Below, one piece after another: positions 47,471 to 58,735 of a stretch of 64,000 nt of DNA. A program made the position numbers and the translations under genes. The notes below the pieces were generated by a model that had not been told where the DNA came from, searched no databases, and was given only the letters and a program-made list of their open reading frames with translations. Numbering within the stretch: position 1 is the first letter of the stretch; every line of letters begins with the position of its first letter. The DNA comes from Trema orientale (lineage: Eukaryota > Streptophyta > Magnoliopsida > Rosales > Cannabaceae). The stretch covers positions 37,099 to 101,098 of the forward strand of contig JXTC01000262.1 of NCBI GenBank assembly GCA_002914845.1, in the 5' to 3' direction.

Positions 47471-48136
47471 TTTGCCAAAAGTTTCTTCTCAGCTTCATCT
47501 GTAGCTTTTCTCCACAATTATTATTTATGTTTTTATGAAAATAGACTTAATATATGTCTAGCTTAATATAGGTCATTGATCAATTTTGAGTCGTATTTTT
47601 TCTATATAAGTTTCTCGTAATTACGTTTTTGTAGGTCCCTTTGTACTTATCATAAGTTTGATACTTAATCTAACTCTATTCTTATACATTTATTATTATT
47701 TGAGTTATAAAATAGGCCACTCCTTGCTTCCAATAATGACAAAAAAAAAAGTGAGATTCCCTTCAAAAGTTACAAAAAAAAATTATATACCATTTCAAGT
47801 TGTAAATCGTCGCTCAAATGCTAATATTTATTAATTGAAGCTACCGACACTTTTATGCATCAGTAAAAACGTAATTTCTAGTATATGCAGATTATATAAC
47901 TAGAAAAAGGACATTTGAGGTCAATAAGACTATATATGGTCAAAAAATTAAAAGTTCTAATTTAAAGGAAAACTATGTATATAAAGTAATAATAGTAATA
48001 AATTATTGTTCTAGAGCTCAAAATTGAAGAGAAGTTTATGTGACTTTTGACTTCAAACAATATATATATATAAAGTAAATTATCTAATTTGTTGTTAGTA
48101 TAATTGTTACTATTGTTTCAATTAGATGTTATAGTA

Positions 48137-48373
48137 CTATGTTGTTTCATGCCACAAATAAACTCGAACACTCAAAAAATTCGTTGGACATGCAGATTCA
48201 CATCTCTTGCAACCTACACAATCCTCTGTTCTTAGATCGAAAGCAATTTGTTTAGCTTTATACCCGTCCTAAAGTATTATTTCTAATGCATTTGTGGGGC
48301 AAGCTCGGATACATTGAATACACCCTATACACGTATCATCAATCTGTACTAAATGTGGTATTGGATCTGTCAT
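48137..48373 (-). pseudogene. psaC: psaC-like fragment (plastid-derived DNA)
   Basis: Reading on the minus strand from ATG at 48373, the sequence resembles PsaC, the 81-residue iron-sulfur subunit of photosystem I normally encoded in the plastid. Both cluster-binding motifs are complete ([14 protein letters not shown] and [14 protein letters not shown], all eight ligand cysteines), followed by [12 protein letters not shown]. One in-frame TAG replaces the Trp of the family PWDG motif, the N-terminus is four residues longer than usual, and the last residues are lost at the breakpoint with the segmental duplication. About 14 residues differ from a typical angiosperm PsaC (recalled, not searched). 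Best read as nuclear-integrated plastid DNA. Confidence 0.85.
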
Positions 48374-50740
48374 TTTTTTTTAATTAGAAATTTTCTGTCT
48401 AATAAATTTTTACTTTTAAATGAATCATATATAAACAAATATTGTATATATATGTGTATGTATGTATACACATATTCATACATCTATACTACAAAGTAGA
48501 CCTAAGCGACAAATATATGGGGTTCATGAGTGGGTTGTGGAGTGAAAGGTACAAAATTTGGTATAGTCTCATTGATATTTAATTATAAGAAATATGAGCT
48601 CACTTAGGAAGTATTTAAATTTTTAAATTAAATTATTGATATAGTATAAAAAGATTCTATAAACTCAAAATGCCTAATTCTATAAGCTCAAAAAGACTTC
48701 ATAAGCTCAAAAGGTCCAAACCATATATCTGAGACAGTAGAAAAAGCCTAGCAGCTACATAAAAGCCTATCAAACGTGCAGATAGCCCTAGGATTCTAGT
48801 TGTTACTTTGCTGCTAACCAAGCTTCTATAAGTCGTGTGCAAGTATGCTTGATAGGTCATTTTCACTTGTCATTCTGACCTTTTTTAGAACTGCTTGGAA
48901 CCAAAAGAGTGTTGAACTTTACCTAACTAAAAAATGCTTATTCCTTTGTCTACTTGTGAATAGATTCTTCTTTCTTCCTTTGTTTGTAAAGAAATCAGTA
49001 AATCAGCTATAAAATGATGGATAGCCAACTGCTGAAAGGGAGAGACCTAGAAGCATCATTATAATGCTTCTATATTCTTTGAATATCGAATCTCTTCAAA
49101 ACTATCAAGTCTTGTCATACTCTATCGAACCTTTCATCCATGGCCAACCTCAAAATACTCTATCAATCTCAAAATCAACTAATCCACACTCTTTCTTACT
49201 TTATATTCTAGTTACTATACAAAATCAACTTGCCTACCAACTGATTTTTATTTATGACATTCCCAGATATTTGATTTCCCTACGGTTCACCCTACAAAGT
49301 AATACCAAATATCTCTTTTATCTCTTTCTCAAATTCCAATTCTCTTCATATACAAAGCTCTGCCCAAACTCTTCCTAATATTTTTTTCATGGTGTACCTC
49401 AAAACTTAGAAAGCTTACCACACTCTATTCAAATGTCTTATCTCAAAACCCACTTACCCAACAGCTCGATCTTTCTATTTGGCATATCTAGTAGTTTTCT
49501 TTTTTCTATAATATACCCAACAATTTCCTTTTCTCCATGGTTCACCTCCATAATCAACTAGTTCATATTCTATCTAACCTTATCCCATATGCTTTACTCT
49601 GGAAATTAATTCAATATTATGTCTAGAGCCTTGAAATCGCTCTTAACCTAACCTAAAATCTAGTCTATATATCAATATTATATAATTAACAACTACTCCA
49701 TCATGCTAGGTAGCAAAAACAAAGAAAAGGATAAGGAAAAGAAAAAAGGACAATTGCTTGTGGCGCGAACATCTCCGGACCCTAAGCAATCCTCTTCTCC
49801 TCTTGATTCTCTCACTTTCTAGGTTTTCTAAGTGTTTATATGTGTCTTTAGTCTCCAAAGTACGCCTTTATCTAATCTAAAAAGTCTTATTTATAGAAAA
49901 ATTGACTTTGGGGGCAATTTGGGAAGAAATTTCGCAAATCCATAGTCCAAACTCGTCAAAATAGCCCAATTCAGTTCTTTTTACCGGTTTTTCGTGATCC
50001 ATGGTGCCCCACCGCCCACATCTATCAGTTTCTCAGATTTTACAAATTTATCACTTTTCAACTTTTTTTTTACCCTATTTCAACTTAGCATTTTTTTTCA
50101 GCCTAACTTCAACTCTTTTTTAGTTTTTCTCTTCCAAAATACCTAAAAAACATTAAAACAACATTAAAACCAAAAAAATAACATGAAAACTATCAAAATA
50201 ATATAGAGGTATTAATCAAATAATTAACAAAATGTGCACTTAATAAATTCACCAATACTTAATTCTTACTAGTTCTCGAGCAAGACAAAAGAAAAACAAA
50301 ACTAAAGCTAAACTAACCAAACCTAACCTTCTTAATTTTTCACCTCTAGGAATAATAAAAGTATATGATTCTAATATCAAACAAGTATTGCATTGAACCA
50401 TAATCATGTGTGTGCTATAGTTAATATTAACTTTTATTAATCTATATAGGCTTCGAAAAATAATCCTTGCAAATTTCACTAAAAATATCATCCAATTCCT
50501 AGTCAAAGAACCAATATTTATGCTTTCCCTTCGGTATAATTCTCTGCTACACCGAAAATATCACCTGTATTCAAAAGGTCTTTCTCATAGGTTCTAGCAA
50601 GGCCAGTGGATGACGGTTAAAACAACAAAAGAAAATGATGATGCAACATTTCTAAAAATTTCATGGAGTTAGAGACATCATAAAATTTTTCAAGAAACAC
50701 TTCTCACAATCCATAAAAATAAAATTTGGATTTCATTTTG
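48374..50740. other. No gene recognised
   Basis: AT-rich sequence outside the segmental duplication. It contains (TA)- and (TG)-rich runs near 48440-48480 and loosely repeated CATGGNNNACCTC motifs (49140, 49390, 49535). The open frames at 49064-49378 and 50249-50506 (minus) resemble nothing I know. Retroelement-derived sequence is likely given the neighbourhood. Confidence 0.4.
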
Positions 50741-52030
50741 TTGGGCCTATACTTCATTCTAACTAACCTTGCAATATCTAGGAGAAATTGATGAGTGAGT
50801 TTTGCTTGCAAATTAGATATCATTTATACTTGATATTTGATTGGTTCTCTACATTTTTATGGGTTTTATTTGTGTTTTGATATTATGATTATAGATTAGG
50901 GTAATTTTGGTATAACTTGTGATATTTTGAGTAAAATGACATGATCTATGACAAGTTAGACAGAGAAGGAAGCGTTTAAGCACTTACTATTAGCACCAGA
51001 GTGTTCAAAAAGAAAAAATGGCAGCCAAAGTAGTGCTCTGGCATTATATATGTAGCGCCTAGACACTACCCAGCGAAAATTCAACACTTGTTTTTTTTCA
51101 AATGCGTTTTAACTTATTTTTCATAAAGGCCACCCAAAAGCATATAAATAGGTCTTCTTAAGACTTATTTAAGGACCTTTTGAGCCATAGACAACTCTAA
51201 AGAGAGAGAGAAAGGGAGAATGAAAGATTGAAGATAAGGTGAGTGGCTATTCGGAGATTGAGCAACATTGATTCAACTTCAAGTTTCTTTTGTTCTTCTT
51301 TTCTTTATCTTTCATATCAAGAATCATGTTTAGAGTTTGTTTCTCTTTTACTATAAACTAATTTTACTTTGTAAGGCTACAATATAGCCAGATTATAATG
51401 TTTTGATTTATTTCAATTTTTATACAAGTTGTTGTTTTATTCTATTCTATGCTAATTATATTAATCTATGTTTAATACTTGTGAGAGTCTAATCAACTTT
51501 TGTATAAATTACAGATTTGATCCAAGATATGAGAAAGGAGGATTGAATTTATATTGATTAATATATATGAAATTTTCATAGAATAGAGATATCTATAAGG
51601 CTTATGCAGTATTCATGAATTTTTTATGCTTAATGAGTTTTAATAGGTTCATAGTTTACACAGAGATGTTGAAACTTATCTATTAAAACATGTTTACTAA
51701 CTCTTGAGAAATATTATAGATATAATAGAGAAATTCACACTTAGCATAGGGAATAAATATTAATTAATTAGATTGAATAATTTAGACGAATTAATCTAGA
51801 TGATTAGTGAGAATTTTTCTTGAGTTAATCGTTGGCTTAATTTCATTAGTTTAGTTTTATTTTATTCAATAGTAATTTTTAAATTATTCAGATAAAATCA
51901 AGGATTAATAGAATTTAATAATTAGCATAACGAGTCTCTGTAGGACAATACTTTATTTATTTTGTATTACTTGTTCAACAACGTGCAGTTTTGTTTAATA
52001 TTTTCACAACAAAAATCACTCAATGGACAT
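50740..52030 (+). mobile_element. Gypsy-type LTR remnant
   Basis: Features typical of plant Ty3/gypsy LTRs: a TATAAATA box near 51142, a purine-rich leader, and near 51940-51985 a GAGTCTCTGTAGGACAATAC stretch followed by an ACGTGCA motif, usually found at the 3' side of such LTRs. No paired LTR was identified in the window. A fossil, clearly decayed; the family assignment rests on these motifs only. Confidence 0.4.
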
Positions 52031-53149
52031 TTATACTCTTTACCTTTTATCTATTCACTTTCGTTTTTTTTTTCCTTTTAAGTATCATTTAAACAATTCT
52101 TTCATTCTTTTCTTTCTTTTTTACCTCCTTTACACTTGTTTCTTATACTCAATCTACATTCTTTGCGGAACACATCTTATTCATGAGGTAAGTCTCTTAT
52201 CTCCAATTCATCTTTAGAGCAAGAATATATATTATCGGCTAAGTACGAATATATGTGGTTAACCAAAGAAAAAGGTCTATATATAGGTTCAAATTAGTTA
52301 ACTAGGGGGGGTGTCCTCTAGACATCAACATAGAAACTGATTTATTTAGCTATGGTACTCAAAACTTAATGCCTTAATTATTTTTTGGGTAATACATAAT
52401 CAGTTGTTCACCTCGAAATACCTATAAGAGAGTTCTAACATGTAGCTCTTACCCATATATACTTAAGATAATATTTAAGATGAAACTATAAGAACTATCT
52501 AAATCTTACATTTGTACCAAATAATTTTACTATTGTGCAAAAAATTTTGAGTACAATCATTATCAAAGCATATTAACAAAATAATAATATCAAAATTCTA
52601 AGCAATACTCATAATCAACCAAAACCATAATAGTAAAATCCAATTCTCATCAAATAAACTAGAAAGTATCCTAAGATGCAAAAACACTATTAAAAAAAAG
52701 AACTAGGTCCTAAAACAAAAATAAAAATAAAAATTTAAAAATCCTAAAGACTTCCCACTATACTTAAACTCTATGTTGTCCTTAATATAATACTAAAATC
52801 TCTAATGCAAGGATTAAGCATGAAGAGAAGAGAGAAATAAATAACTAAATAAAATAAATTATAATAAAATAAATTAGAAAAAGAACGAGTAAGAGTAAAA
52901 TAGATCAAATATGTTTTGCCGAAAATTTTATATACCAAGTATAAAAAATTATATACTCAGTACATTTCAGTACAGTAACTGAAATTGGTAGATATGTTTA
53001 TCTACCAAGTATAAAAATATATATAACTGGACATTTAGCTATAAAATTTAAAAAATAGAAATCTACTTAATCAAATTTAAACTATTGTTCATCCGCCTAA
53101 ATTTCTCTTTTTTTATAGTTTTCTTTTTATTTTTATTATTCGAGGTACT
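52031..53149. other. No gene recognised
   Basis: AT-rich sequence between two gypsy-like remnants, probably non-coding retroelement leader. A frame at 52023-52217 is low-complexity and unlikely to be a gene. Confidence 0.4.
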
Positions 53150-53600
53150 TTAAGATGTTCTATCGAACTCTTGAATTTTGCCCAATAAGATGCAGATACA
53201 CTTTACAATGCTTGGGGGAGATACAAGAATATGTTGGCTCAGTTTCCTTATCATAGAATCTCCAAGCAATGGCAACTCCAGATTTTTCTTAATGGACTTT
53301 GAGACATAATAAGAAGGTGGGTGGAATATGATAATGGTTCGGTCAACAATCCGCTGAGAAAATTTATTAGATGTTAGAAGACATAGCCGTTAACAATTAC
53401 TCCTGTTGGAATTGGTCAATCAATAACCGAAGTTAGGAGAGTAATTCGAATCTCGTGGAACAATTAGATTCCATGAGGGACCTTGAAGCTATGCTTGCTT
53501 AAAGTACGAGGAATTTTAGTCATGACCTTGTGAGATGTTGGGAGGAATGGACTCAACACATGGACAAATTAAAAACTTCATCTCCCAGTTTTGATGTGCC
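53150..53600 (+). mobile_element. Gypsy-type gag remnant
   Basis: Translated plus-strand segments resemble the retrotransposon gag domain of plant Ty3/gypsy elements: DADTLYNAWGRYKNMLAQFP near 53190, then a fruit-like FLNGL motif and a following NNYS motif. Broken at several points and without recognisable pol. A fossil. Confidence 0.5.
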
Positions 53601-53999
53601 TGCATCGATCAAGGAAACTTGTCATACAAAGACCGGGATGTAGTGGGATGATGATGATCACTGTGTTGATGAGATATACAATGATAAAAAAGAAACACTT
53701 GACCTGTTGGAGGATAAAGAAACCGTTATCTCAATTATTGGTTGAGCTCATCAATAGTGATAAAATCATATACACTGCTAAAGGATCCATATTTATCACC
53801 CACACTACCATCATCTTATGTCACCGTCTACAAGCTTGAACCAACACAATGATATTCTCTTACCAAACGAATAATTTCATAAGGAGTCGAGTTGGAGCAA
53901 TGGACCTAATTGATATAAATCATGCCAAGCTTAAAGGTATTCACAATGAAGACTCATTCATTGTGTTGTTTGACAGATATTATGGGAGAAAGTCACTAT

Positions 54000-54570
54000 T
54001 TTACATTCCTAGCTACTCATCTCATCATGCTCTTAAGATACAAGTATTTCGATCTATTTAAAAAAACAAACCTTTAACCAGTATGTTAAAGAACATAATG
54101 TTATAAATAGGAGTCTGTAACTACTCATGTTTAAGATTTATCTACATATGATCATCTAGTGACATTATTTGAACTCTCAACAGTTAACGGAATTTATGTG
54201 AAATTCAAATCATGTCTGGTCCAGTCCTATATAATCGAATCATATAAAGTACCTCTATTGTGATGTTAACACATCAATAGTCCAGATAAGACTATTACAT
54301 TCTCAATGTTAATGGACCGTACTAATAATATTTAATTAAAGATCCCATACTTCAATTAATTATTATGGACTATGTTTAATTTATTATCCATAAATTTAAT
54401 CCTCATGTATATAACACTTATATACTAAACTTATGGTCACATAAATAAACTAGAGATTTTCTGATATTTAAAGACATACAAATTATGCACAAATTCAAAT
54501 AAAAAAATGTCATTTTATTAATTCAGCAAATATCCAAAATATATATGCTTATAGGACATAAACCCTAACA
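54000..54570 (-). mobile_element. Copia LTR fragment, inverted
   Basis: Reverse complement of the first 570 or so bases of the LTR that starts at 62663; the boundary CCCTAACA at 54570 is the inverted LTR start. Homology ends abruptly near 54000. A fossil piece, in the opposite orientation to the element on the right. Confidence 0.75.
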
Positions 54571-55863
54571 GTAACTTAGACTTTGATTCTATAACTTGAT
54601 ATCTAATATGTTCTTTTATGTTGTTCTTGAATTTATTTATATTATTCCGTGCTTAATGCTTCTCAACTAATTAGCTACTAGTTGGGTGATTTGGTTTCTA
54701 GAATTTGGCAATTGAGAAAGGGAATTTTAGAAACAACCATAGGATAGTATAACCTAGGATTTTATAGAGTTTGAGAGAACCCTATAATTCTTTTGAAGCT
54801 ATGATCAAAGAACTATTAAACATAATGAATTCTTAATTTCTAGGTTTGGAATAGAGATATTGGAACCGGGAATTAGGAATAATTTCACTCGGCACTCCAG
54901 AGAGAGAGTAGAAATATCTTTGGGTTCTTAGCTTATAAACTAGGAATAATTAATTAGAATGCAATTGGTGATCAAAAGATATAGTTAATAGTTAGGTGAA
55001 TTTAATCCCCTAGTACATTTGTGCATAGAAGTCTCCATATTTTATTTTTGTATTTCTATTTGTATTTGTATTTACTTAAGTTATAAATTCATTTAGTTTA
55101 GTTACCTAGATAAAGTTAGGTCACAATAATTCCAGTACCTAACGATAATTTAACACTCAATTTCTTGTGGGATCGACAACTCTATACTTATTACTTTATT
55201 ACTTGATTACGACCCGTGCACTTGTGGTTATTTTACGTATAAGCATTTAAGCATAACAGCTGCACTAGTAAATTGACTAATAACCTTTTTTAAAAAATCA
55301 ATTAATAAATTCACCTTCATGTTGTTATCTAATTTTCTTATACTAATTAATATTGATGCATACATATATTAGTTTTTTTTTTTAATCAGTTTTTGTGAAA
55401 CCTTTTGGTATGTATCAACAAAACTTCCATGTCTAAATCCTTTTCAATAATCAAAAAAAGGACTTCCAAGTCTAAATATGACAGCTTACTTGACATATTG
55501 GTCTTTTCTTTTTCTTTTTTTTTTTGAATATTAGTTAGTATAGTTTTTATTATTATGATTATTATCATTCAGTATCTTTATTGTTATTATTATAGTATTG
55601 AAATTCATATGCACATTGACGAATTGGGATAGAAGTAATTGGGTGTATGTTGTATTAATTGGCGTCGGATATGTATTTGCCAATGTAATAACTTTTCTTT
55701 TGGTTTATTATTCTAAAAGAAGACCATCACATAATAATATTAATCTGTAGAAGTAGAAACATATGCTGATATGCATTTTTTTTTCTTTTTGGTAATTGAA
55801 ACATATACATCCTTACTTATAACATCAGAAACTCGAGCAGGGACTGATTCAAGCTTATTGAAA
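54571..55863. mobile_element. Gypsy-like leader remnant
   Basis: Around 55165-55260 the sequence shows TGTGGGATCGACAACTC and a CCCGTGCACTTGTGG motif, typical of the region around the 5' LTR end of plant gypsy elements. The rest is AT-rich without coding sequence. A fossil of uncertain limits. Confidence 0.35.
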
Positions 55864-56055
55864 CTACTCTTTATATTCAAGATCCTTCTTGGCTAAAGAA
55901 TGTGCAGCATTGTTACATGAACTGATAAAAAGACAAAAAGAAAATGAAAGAAAAGTAAATAAAGACAATTGTTTCCCAAAAAAATCACAAATATCTTCAG
56001 CAATTAAACCATACTCTAGAAAAGAATATGAAACACCTCTCACAAGATCCACCAA
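55864..56055 (-). mobile_element. RNase H-like (RVT_3) fragment
   Basis: A minus-strand frame ends in SCNNAAHSLAKKDLEYKE, matching the C-terminal helix of the plant reverse-transcriptase-like RNase H domain (consensus RxxNxAAHxLAK). The preceding SYSFLEYGLIAEDI fits the same domain. It is probably the 3' remnant of a LINE. Too short to be a gene. Confidence 0.5.
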
Positions 56056-56333
56056 ATTTTAACCAAGAATTTTAATATGGTAAACCTTAGTTGTGTGCGT
56101 AGGTGGCTGTTTAATATTTTGTTTCCCTTTTCGATGAATATTACAAAATTCAGTTATAAATTCTATCTCTATAATCCAACATATCTACAACTACTTAAAC
56201 AAGATCGTTCTTAATTTTAGCATCATTGCTAGGGAATTTATTTTTAATTACTTTGCTATTGGTCCTATTTTTTTTTTCCTTTTATTTGTTATTTATCTTC
56301 TTTTTTTATTTTTTTTATATTTTTGGGGCTTAT

Positions 56334-56843
56334 AGAAATATAACCTAATTATGAATTATCTATGGAGGATTAAACTACATGTAATGATTAAATCGATGGA
56401 CTGCTCGTTGTTTTCTGAGTAAATTAATTCTGTAACGTTAAGAATGCAATTCCAGATTTTTAATGAAGTAATACTGGAATTAATAAATTAGACAAATTAA
56501 TTAAAAAGTTTAATTAATTGTCATAATTTATTGGAGCTTGAATTACAGGTCCATAGGTCCCCAATTCCATCTATTACAAATACTATATTGGAAATTACAT
56601 TATTTCTGTTACTGCACATTTTGTCTAGATAAATAGTTTCTCTATATGTAAGTAATAATTGTTATTAATTAATTAATTAATTAATTTTGAATTATTTAAT
56701 TTAAATTTATGGAGGGATAAGTTTCTCAGTTTGTTTAAATTTTGAATTTAAAAATATCTAATCATGAAATAATTAGATAAATAGAAATTGGGAAACTGAC
56801 TGAAAGTGAAATAGTTATCTGCTAGTTTATATAGATATATATA
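56334..56843 (+). mobile_element. 5' LTR fragment of the copia element
   Basis: Matches the 3' LTR from about 63400 to 63795 in the same orientation, with roughly one base in ten different by eye, so the insertion is not recent. The first 730 bases of the LTR are missing upstream, and the right end disappears in the gap. Confidence 0.75.
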
Positions 56844-57463
56844 NNNNNNNNNNNNNNNNNNNNNNNNNNNNNNNNNNNNNNNNNNNNNNNNNNNNNNNNN
56901 NNNNNNNNNNNNNNNNNNNNNNNNNNNNNNNNNNNNNNNNNNNNNNNNNNNNNNNNNNNNNNNNNNNNNNNNNNNNNNNNNNNNNNNNNNNNNNNNNNNN
57001 NNNNNNNNNNNNNNNNNNNNNNNNNNNNNNNNNNNNNNNNNNNNNNNNNNNNNNNNNNNNNNNNNNNNNNNNNNNNNNNNNNNNNNNNNNNNNNNNNNNN
57101 NNNNNNNNNNNNNNNNNNNNNNNNNNNNNNNNNNNNNNNNNNNNNNNNNNNNNNNNNNNNNNNNNNNNNNNNNNNNNNNNNNNNNNNNNNNNNNNNNNNN
57201 NNNNNNNNNNNNNNNNNNNNNNNNNNNNNNNNNNNNNNNNNNNNNNNNNNNNNNNNNNNNNNNNNNNNNNNNNNNNNNNNNNNNNNNNNNNNNNNNNNNN
57301 NNNNNNNNNNNNNNNNNNNNNNNNNNNNNNNNNNNNNNNNNNNNNNNNNNNNNNNNNNNNNNNNNNNNNNNNNNNNNNNNNNNNNNNNNNNNNNNNNNNN
57401 NNNNNNNNNNNNNNNNNNNNNNNNNNNNNNNNNNNNNNNNNNNNNNNNNNNNNNNNNNNNNNN
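56844..57463. other. Assembly gap (620 N)
   Basis: Run of N flanked by TA-rich sequence on both sides. It removes the end of the 5' LTR and the primer-binding region of the copia element. Confidence 0.98.
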
Positions 57464-58735
57464 ATATATATTATATATATATCCTTACGTTAAAAAAAGA
57501 AAAAAAAATGGGCCTAGGTCCAAATGATTATTTGATAATTATATGAGTTAGGCTCGTTTTATGAAACTATTTACATAAAAATCACTTTTTTCAAATTTGA
57601 TTTGTAAAAGTACCAAAAGAAGAAAGGAGGCCCAAGAAGACCAGTGGATAGCTTTCAGGCTTGTGTGCCTTTGACTCTTTGTAATCTTATAATTTTATTG
57701 GGTTATAATTTCCTAAGTGACCTAGCCAAATATCATTATTATTTTATTTTATTGTTATATTATATGTGATATGAAAACATGACCATGTATTATAACATGC
57801 CATTCATTATACCTACTCATAGTCATTTATGAATGTCATGCATACATGTTATATTCATGCTAAAATAGTTTAGTTAGAATATGACTAATTTAATTAGATT
57901 AAATAATTAAATATGAATAAAAAATTGAATAACGTGACTTAAGTTTAATAGTTAAATTTTGGTAATATCACACTTATTTAATTTAGGCTATCCTTATTAA
58001 TTAAATTAATTAGATTAGCCAAATTATTCCTATAATAATAAATTTAGATTTTTAAAAAATCTAATAATTTATTTAGGACCAATAAGATTGGACTAATAGA
58101 TTAACCTAGAAAATTATATTAGATATAATAACTAGGTTAAATAAAACATTGGATGTTTATTAGTAAAAACACATAAGATTTTAAAATAATGAGTGGGAGA
58201 GGGGTATATGACAATATATCCCATAGTCTCCATTATTAATTAAGCACTGTGAGATTTAATTAGTGCCTAGATACACTTCGATTTCGTCCTCCTTATGGAG
58301 GGTGTCCATTTAAATTAATAACAAGGCTTAATTTCTAAGAGATAGGATTTTAAAATGTATTTCAAAATTGACCTACCTTACGGCGGCAATTTTGAGTTAA
58401 GTTGCTAAAATAAAAAATAATGCGTCACACTCATGAGGATACAATTAAACTGTTAAAAAGATCTTGACCATAAAACGGTAGTTAGTAAATAAAAAAAAAA
58501 TGAGATATTTTAATATGTTATTTATTAATTGAGAATGTCTCAATTCAATTAATAATTATCTGACATATCCTACGACGGCACCTAATTAGAGAAAATTGAA
58601 TTACTGTGGAATTAGTAATTAAGTTTATGTGTTTATTTACTTACATCATACATCACGTTTACTATTCCGAATTCTTTGTGATATTTATTTTCAAATATGT
58701 TGAATGTTATTTTATTTATTTAATTTCAGCAAATA
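57464..58735 (+). mobile_element. Leader of the copia element
   Basis: AT-rich, non-coding stretch between the gap and the gag start, of the length normal for the untranslated leader of large plant copia elements. No separate gene seen. Confidence 0.5.

Larger units (their letters stand above)
29978..48139. repeat. Segmental duplication, copy B
   Basis: Second copy of 1-22573, in the same orientation. It begins in the 5' flank of EXO84C and ends at 48139, where homology is lost inside a shared AT-rich motif about 350 bases before an EXO84C stop codon would be reached. Private insertions lie near 30176-32009, 44593-44775, 45180-45850, 46243-46310 and 46768-46938. Several of them have matching empty sites in copy A, so they post-date the duplication. 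Confidence 0.92.

Noticed and set aside
48137-48373. A functional nuclear photosystem gene
   Set aside because: The frame has an internal stop and lacks the C-terminus and a transit peptide.
49060-49620. Loose CATGG-ACCTC repeats considered as a satellite
   Set aside because: Spacing is irregular and unit similarity is low by eye; kept only as a remark in the feature list.
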